Below, piece by piece: positions 36,145 to 39,926 of a DNA stretch of 39,926 bases; position 1 is the first letter of the stretch, and the number at the start of each line of letters is the position of its first letter. The notes beneath the pieces are model-generated. The model did no database searches, was not told the origin of the DNA, and saw nothing but the letters and a program-made list of their open reading frames with translations. The stretch comes from Amycolatopsis orientalis DSM 40040 = KCTC 9412. GTDB taxonomy: Bacteria > Actinomycetota > Actinomycetes > Mycobacteriales > Pseudonocardiaceae. Position numbers and translations under genes: made by a program. The stretch spans positions 1 to 39,926 of the forward strand of contig NZ_ASJB01000011.1 of assembly GCF_000478275.1 (NCBI RefSeq). Direction: 5' to 3'.

Positions 36145-36900
36145 CTATTTCGCCCGGAGAAGAGTGTCGGCGTCGATGCAGAGGTGACCGTCGCAGGGAA
36201 CGACCGTCAGTTCGTGGGTTTCGGTGGGGGAGGGACGGCCGTCGCGGTAGTGCAAGGTGATGCGCGCCCGCACGGTCGTCGCGGAGATGGCCGAGGCACT
36301 GTGGACGTCCACCGCGCTGATCTTTCCCCAGTGGGCCTCGTAATCGGTCAGGCCGCGGCGTCGCAGGTTCGGTCCGATGAGCGGCCAGCCCGTACGGGTG
36401 TCGGGCATCAGGCGGTAGTAGCCGGTGACGAACTCCGCGATGCCTTCGCTCGAGGTCGGCTGGAGCGCGACGGACATCGTTGTGGGCTGGGGGAGCGTGG
36501 TGGTCGTCGTCGGCGGGGATTCAGGTCGCGGTTCGACCACGGCGGGCAGCGGTGTGCCGGCTGTCTGGGTCGAGCCCGCGAAGTGAACGCCGACGAAGAT
36601 CGCCGCCAGCATGGACCCCGAGACCCCCAGTACCAAGAACACCAGCCAGACGTTGACCTGTGGCTGCCCGGCGTGGGGGACGTGCGTCGTGCCCGCTGAT
36701 CGCGCACCGCCACCGTCGCGACGGCCGAGTACCTGCGAAATGCCGCTGATCAGCCCCGTCGCGACCGTGAACGCGACGGCGAGACCCCACGCGAGGTAAT
36801 TGGTCTTGAGGTCGGTCGCGAAATTGATCGCCGTGCTGAGAGCGGCGGCGATGAAGGCGCCGAGCAGGGACCAGAACCACACAGAACCCGCCCGTCGCAA
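36145..36900 (-). CDS. Hypothetical membrane protein with extracytoplasmic C-terminal domain
   Basis: The 251-aa protein has two hydrophobic segments near the N-terminus (about 5-26 and 33-55), then a short cytoplasmic stretch with RRDGGG, a third segment (about 82-104) and a Pro/Thr-rich linker with TTTTT (about 120-140). A globular C-terminal domain (about 145-251) has two Cys near the end (PCDGHLC), resembling the sensor-like tails of some actinobacterial membrane proteins and Ser/Thr kinases. It starts with TTG at 36900; GGGGAG lies 6 nt upstream, which decides the start. Function unknown. Confidence 0.8.
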   Translation of the reverse strand: MRRAGSVWFWSLLGAFIAAALSTAINFATDLKTNYLAWGLAVAFTVATGLISGISQVLGRRDGGGARSAGTTHVPHAGQPQVNVWLVFLVLGVSGSMLAAIFVGVHFAGSTQTAGTPLPAVVEPRPESPPTTTTTLPQPTTMSVALQPTSSEGIAEFVTGYYRLMPDTRTGWPLIGPNLRRRGLTDYEAHWGKISAVDVHSASAISATTVRARITLHYRDGRPSPTETHELTVVPCDGHLCIDADTLLRAK

Positions 36901-36988
36901 GATCGTCTCCCCTTTTCGCGTGCCGAAGCCATCGGCTTACCACTCGCGGGGCGGACGGACGTTGTTACGATGGACGGGTTCTGTGGCC

Positions 36989-37624
36989 CTATCGTGATCG
37001 GTATGCCTTTTCCAGCGCGGAAAGAAACGTGACCGGGGACTGCGCACCGGAAACGCCATAAGCGCCGTTCAGCACGAAGAACGGCACGCCGTTGACGCCG
37101 ATCCTGCGGGCCTCGGCGAAATCCGCGTCGACTTCGCCCGCGAACTTCGTGCCTTCCAGTACCTCGCGCGCCTCGTCCTCGGGGACGCCGACTTCGGTGC
37201 CGAGCCGGATCAGCGTGTCGAGATCGTCGACGATCTCGCCGTCACAAAGGTGGGCCTTGAGCAGCCGCTCGTGCATCCGATCGCCGAGCCCGTGCTGGTC
37301 GGCGAGATGGTTGAGGCGGTGGGCGTCGAGCGTGTTGACCGACACGGCGTTGTCGAGGTCATAGGTCAGCCCCTCCGCGGCGGCGAGTTCGGTGACCTGG
37401 CGCGTCATCGCCTTGACCTGCTCGGGCGGCGCGCCCATCTTCCTGGCGAGCATGTCCCGCACCGGCTCGCGGTGCCCCCGGGGGTGCGAGGAATCGAGCT
37501 GGAAACTGTGCCAGCGGATCTCGACCTCGGCGGCGTGCTCGAATCGGCCGAGCGCGGTCTCCATCCGGCGTTTGCCGATGTAGCACCACGGGCAGACGAC
37601 GTCGGACCAGACGTCGATGGACAT
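36989..37624 (-). CDS. DsbA-family (FrnE-like) thiol oxidoreductase
   Basis: The 211-aa cytoplasmic protein has a thioredoxin fold with a helical insertion. The active site is CPWC at residues 11-14 right after the first strand (SIDVWSDVVCPWCYIG), and a cis-Pro loop is in VNGVPFFV. This is the FrnE/2-hydroxychromene-isomerase-like DsbA group; members act in disulfide exchange or polyketide ring chemistry. ATG at 37624 is chosen over GTG at 37636 because it forms TGATG with the stop of a short upstream ORF. The product lacks a signal peptide. Confidence 0.9.
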   Translation of the reverse strand: MSIDVWSDVVCPWCYIGKRRMETALGRFEHAAEVEIRWHSFQLDSSHPRGHREPVRDMLARKMGAPPEQVKAMTRQVTELAAAEGLTYDLDNAVSVNTLDAHRLNHLADQHGLGDRMHERLLKAHLCDGEIVDDLDTLIRLGTEVGVPEDEAREVLEGTKFAGEVDADFAEARRIGVNGVPFFVLNGAYGVSGAQSPVTFLSALEKAYRSR

Positions 37625-37740
37625 CACCACGAGCACACCCCGTCCGTGCAGGTCGGCGCGTCCTCGGCGCCGAGGACGATCAGGTTCGGTTCGGCGGGCT
37701 CCGGTCGTTCGAGCGGTTCTTGTTCAGCAGGGGCGGTCAT
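37624..37740 (-). CDS. 38-residue two-cysteine peptide coupled to the DsbA-like gene
   Basis: This short ORF has an ATG at 37740 and a TGA whose A is also the A of the oxidoreductase ATG (TGATG). The first half is rich in Glu and Pro. The second half reads NLIVLGAEDAPTCTDGVCSW with Cys31 and Cys36 next to the C-terminus. Coupling to a CPWC oxidoreductase and the exposed C-x4-C pair suggest a redox partner or substrate, but no family is recognised. The composition is not that of random frame noise in this GC range. Confidence 0.6.
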   Translation of the reverse strand: MTAPAEQEPLERPEPAEPNLIVLGAEDAPTCTDGVCSW

Positions 37741-37753
37741 GACCACTTCCGTT

Positions 37754-37774
37754 GGTTACTTCTTGTTCGTAACC
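37754..37774. promoter_or_regulatory. Candidate HxlR operator
   Basis: GGTTAC, 9 nt, GTAACC: a perfect 6-bp dyad in the 78-nt divergent intergenic region between the two-cysteine peptide and the HxlR gene. HxlR-type dimers bind such spaced dyads, usually over divergent promoters. Confidence 0.65.
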
Positions 37775-37818
37775 TCAACCTACGCCAGTATGGGTCGCGC
37801 CGGTAAGGAGGCACTTCC

Positions 37819-38199
37819 ATGTCAGCTACGCACATCGATGTGCCCATGCCGGTACCCGCCGACCACGACTGCCCGACCCGCGAGATCCTCGACCTGATCG
37901 GTGACAAGTGGAGCGTCCTCATCGTGGTGTTACTCGGCAAGCGGACCTTCCGGTTCGGCGAACTGCACCGGGGGATCGAGGGAATCAGCCAGCGGATGCT
38001 GACCCTGACGCTCCGCGCTCTGGTCCGGGACGGGCTGGTGACGCGGACGCCGTACGCGACGGTGCCGCCGCGAGTCGACTACTCGCTCACCGAACTCGGC
38101 CGGACGCTGCTCGTCCCGCTGAGCGCGCTGGACACCTGGGCGAACGCGCATCGGGACGACATCCTCGCGGCCCGGGAACGGCACGATTCGGCCGGTTGA
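37819..38199 (+). CDS. HxlR-family winged-helix regulator
   Basis: The 126-aa protein has the HxlR winged helix at about residues 18-105: CPTREILDLIGDKWSVLIVVLLG, RFGELHRGIEGISQRMLTLTLRALVRDGLVTRT and VDYSLTELGRTLL. Cys18 sits at the position that senses oxidants or electrophiles in several HxlR/YodB-like members. AAGGAGG precedes the ATG by 8 nt. Divergent placement from a thiol oxidoreductase and a dyad between them suggest it controls that unit and itself. Confidence 0.92.
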   Translation: MSATHIDVPMPVPADHDCPTREILDLIGDKWSVLIVVLLGKRTFRFGELHRGIEGISQRMLTLTLRALVRDGLVTRTPYATVPPRVDYSLTELGRTLLVPLSALDTWANAHRDDILAARERHDSAG

Positions 38200-38220
38200 C
38201 CTTCTCCCGCGAATGCCCCG

Positions 38221-38281
38221 CGTTTCGTCCTCTCGATGCGGTGGTTCGGTGTGCGAACCACCGCATCGAGAGGACGAAACG
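38221..38281 (+). terminator. 28-bp perfect hairpin between HxlR and MFS genes
   Basis: 38221-38248 is the exact reverse complement of 38254-38281, with a 5-nt loop (gtgtg). It begins 21 nt after the HxlR stop and ends 23 nt before the MFS start. No U-tract follows. The length and perfection exceed what a simple terminator needs. Confidence 0.75.
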
Positions 38282-38304
38282 CTCAGGGTGGAGTGGGTGA
38301 CCGC

Positions 38305-39681
38305 GTGACCTCCAAGTGGGGAGGACTCGCCGCCCTGCTCGCGGGCTTCTTCGTGCTCCTGCTCGATACGACGATCGTCGCCGTGGCGAGCCCGAGCATC
38401 CAAGCGGACCTCGGCGGCGACGTCGCCGGGCTGTTCTGGGTGACGGCCGGCTATCTGCTGGCGTTCTCGGTCCCGCTGCTCGTCGCCGGACGGCTTGGCG
38501 ACCTCTTCGACCCGAAGCGGGTCTATCTCGTCGGCATGGGCGGCTTCGCGGTCGCCTCCGTGCTGTGCGGTCTGGCGCCGTCGATCGGTTGGCTCATCGC
38601 TTTCCGTGTCCTGCAGGGACTCGCGGCCGCGGCGATGTCCCCGCAACCGCTCACGCTGATCCGGCGGCTCTTCGCCGAGGACGAACGTGGTCGCGCTTTC
38701 GGCGTCTGGGGTTCGGTCGCCGCCGCGGCCACGTTGCTCGGGCCCCTCCTTGGCGGTTTGCTGACGGCGAGCCTGGACTGGCGCTGGATCTTCTGGGTCA
38801 ACGTGCCGTTCTGCGTGATCGCCGTGGTGATGGGGATCCGCCTGATCCCGGGAAGTCGGGGGAGTGCCGCCCGGTTCGATCTCGCCGGTGCCGCGTTGAG
38901 CACCGCGGGCTTGAGCGTTCTCGTATGGGCACTGTTGTCCTGGCGCACGCTCTCGGCGTCGATGATCTTCGCCGCCATCGCTCTGGCCGTAGTGCTGCTT
39001 CTCGTCTTCTATCGTCTATACCGCCTTCGCAGCCGGGTGGAGGTTCTCGCGCCACTGTGGCTCTATCGCTCGTCCGGCTACCTGTCGGCGAGCCTCGCGA
39101 TGGCGTCCCTCGGCGCGACGGTGCTCGCCATGGCTCTGCCGACCATGCTCTACATCCAACAGGCGCGAGGCTTCGGCCCGATCGAAGCCGCGATGGTCCT
39201 GTCGCCGGACGCACTCGTCGCGATCGTGTTGTCGCCCCCGGCAGGCCGATGGGCCGACCGCGTGGGAGCCCGACGGCCGGCGATCCTCGGCATGAGCCTG
39301 CTCACGGTGAGCCTTGTGCTGATCGGCCTGGTGGTCGTGCTCAACCTGAGTCCATGGTGGATCCTTCCCGGTGCCGCGATCCTGGGGGCCGCCAACGCCC
39401 TGGCGTGGTCGCCCCTGTCCGCCGTCGCGATGGCCTCGGTGGAGCAGGACGAGGCGGGTGGTGCCTCGGGGCTGTTCAATACCGTGCGGCAGGTGGGCGC
39501 GGTGGCGGGAGTGGCGGTGACCGGCGCGATCCTGGCGGGTCTCGAATCAAGTCCGACGCTGGCGTTTGGGGTTGTTTACGCGTTCATCGGTGTTGTGGCC
39601 GCGGCCGGTGCGGTTGCAGCAGGGCGGTTGCCGGTGCTTCCGGTTGCTCCTAGGGAATCTGGTGCGATGAACGTGGCTTGA
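38305..39681 (+). CDS. MFS drug-efflux transporter, DHA2 type
   Basis: The 458-aa membrane protein has 12-14 predicted segments. The first helix carries LLDTTIVAVASPSIQADLGG, the DHA2 (EmrB/QacA-like) signature, followed by GRLGDLFDPKRVY (motif A) and RVLQGLAAAAMSPQPLTLIRR (motif C region). It is expected to export drugs or a natural product by proton antiport. GTG at 38305 is chosen because GGTGGAG lies upstream at a usable distance and the protein begins just before helix 1; GTG at 38293 is possible. The longer frame starts inside the hairpin. Co-regulation with the HxlR gene is possible but unproven. Confidence 0.9.
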   Translation: MTSKWGGLAALLAGFFVLLLDTTIVAVASPSIQADLGGDVAGLFWVTAGYLLAFSVPLLVAGRLGDLFDPKRVYLVGMGGFAVASVLCGLAPSIGWLIAFRVLQGLAAAAMSPQPLTLIRRLFAEDERGRAFGVWGSVAAAATLLGPLLGGLLTASLDWRWIFWVNVPFCVIAVVMGIRLIPGSRGSAARFDLAGAALSTAGLSVLVWALLSWRTLSASMIFAAIALAVVLLLVFYRLYRLRSRVEVLAPLWLYRSSGYLSASLAMASLGATVLAMALPTMLYIQQARGFGPIEAAMVLSPDALVAIVLSPPAGRWADRVGARRPAILGMSLLTVSLVLIGLVVVLNLSPWWILPGAAILGAANALAWSPLSAVAMASVEQDEAGGASGLFNTVRQVGAVAGVAVTGAILAGLESSPTLAFGVVYAFIGVVAAAGAVAAGRLPVLPVAPRESGAMNVA

Positions 39682-39692
39682 ATTGGCTGCAC

Positions 39693-39704
39693 TTAGTCGA
39701 CTAA
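39693..39704. repeat. Isolated copy of the TTAGTCGACTAA palindromic motif
   Basis: This perfect 12-bp palindrome, extended to 39689-39708 with one mismatch, lies 11 nt after the MFS stop. The same core, with small changes, occurs at 49-70, 113-134, 39792-39813 and 39857-39878. The remaining sequence 39709-39789 shows no gene or other recognisable signal. Confidence 0.75.
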
Positions 39705-39789
39705 ATGCGAAATCTGGTAGGTGGTCGGCTGATCAAGCGTTGGCGATGAACCCAATGACCGTGCAGTGAGACCTTGGGCTGTGGCGCGC

Positions 39790-39926
39790 GGCGCGTTTAG
39801 TCGGCTAATTGCGGTCGGGTTGCCTGGGCTCTGGTGGAATGCGGCGCCTGCCTGGGCGCAATAAGTCGACTGACTGCGATTGGCCCCGGCGAAATGGAGA
39901 CGTCGCGTTGTCTCTATTCCGCCGGG
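39790..39926 (-). repeat. Right copy of the terminal inverted repeat
   Basis: This is the reverse complement of positions 1-136 apart from one substitution and one single-base indel. It carries the same internal dyads, including the outer hairpin and two 22-nt motif copies. It is non-coding. It runs to the last base of the window, so the outer edge is not defined. Confidence 0.9.

Overview
The window comes from a high-GC actinomycete. Evidence is the strongly GC-biased third codon positions, frequent GTG and TTG starts, actinobacterial LacI-family regulators and multi-domain secreted glycosidases. The gene style fits Pseudonocardiaceae such as Amycolatopsis, but the genus is an inference. No rRNA, tRNA, CRISPR array, transposase or integrase is visible. 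Most of the window is a two-part locus for using plant polysaccharides, each part under its own LacI-type repressor. A group of unrelated small genes follows it.

Left end (1-2030): a 136-nt element that recurs inverted at the right end, then an ABC-F ATPase gene on the minus strand. Its leader holds a 9-codon ORF with a good Shine-Dalgarno and two mutually exclusive hairpins, the layout of a translation-attenuated antibiotic-resistance gene. Region 2 (1995-7847) is a cellobiose/cello-oligosaccharide locus of the Streptomyces ceb type. On the minus strand are cebE, cebF, cebG and a GH1 beta-glucosidase (bglC). The divergent cebR has an exact TGGGAGCGCTCCCA CebR box and a second near-copy in the shared intergenic region.

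Region 3 (7855-35077) is an L-arabinose/arabinan regulon. A large secreted protein with two GH43-type modules lies on the minus strand. Then come a secreted protein made of two nearly identical repeats, a LacI-family regulator (AraR-like), a YtfQ-YtfR-YtfT-YjfF type furanose-sugar ABC transporter, araB-araD-araA, a second CUT2 transporter of ChvE-GguA-GguB type, and four secreted proteins. Those four are an EEP-fold hydrolase with a jacalin-like lectin domain, a GH51 arabinofuranosidase, a Tat-type GH43 with CBM42, and a GH2 with a LamG module. Four copies of a TGTTARCGYTAACA-type operator sit before the big GH43, the regulator, the ytfQ operon and araB. The likely logic is that secreted enzymes release arabinose or arabino-/galacto-furanosides from arabinan or arabinogalactan, two transporters take them up, and AraA-AraB-AraD feed D-xylulose 5-phosphate to the pentose phosphate pathway. 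AraR represses the whole set when no inducer is present.

Region 4 (35136-39926): a YbjN-like protein, a zinc-ribbon protein, a membrane protein, and a redox-looking group. In that group a 38-aa two-cysteine peptide is translationally coupled to a DsbA/FrnE-like oxidoreductase and lies divergent from an HxlR regulator. A DHA2-type MFS exporter and the inverted copy of the left-end element close the window. Long perfect hairpins separate several of the transcription units.
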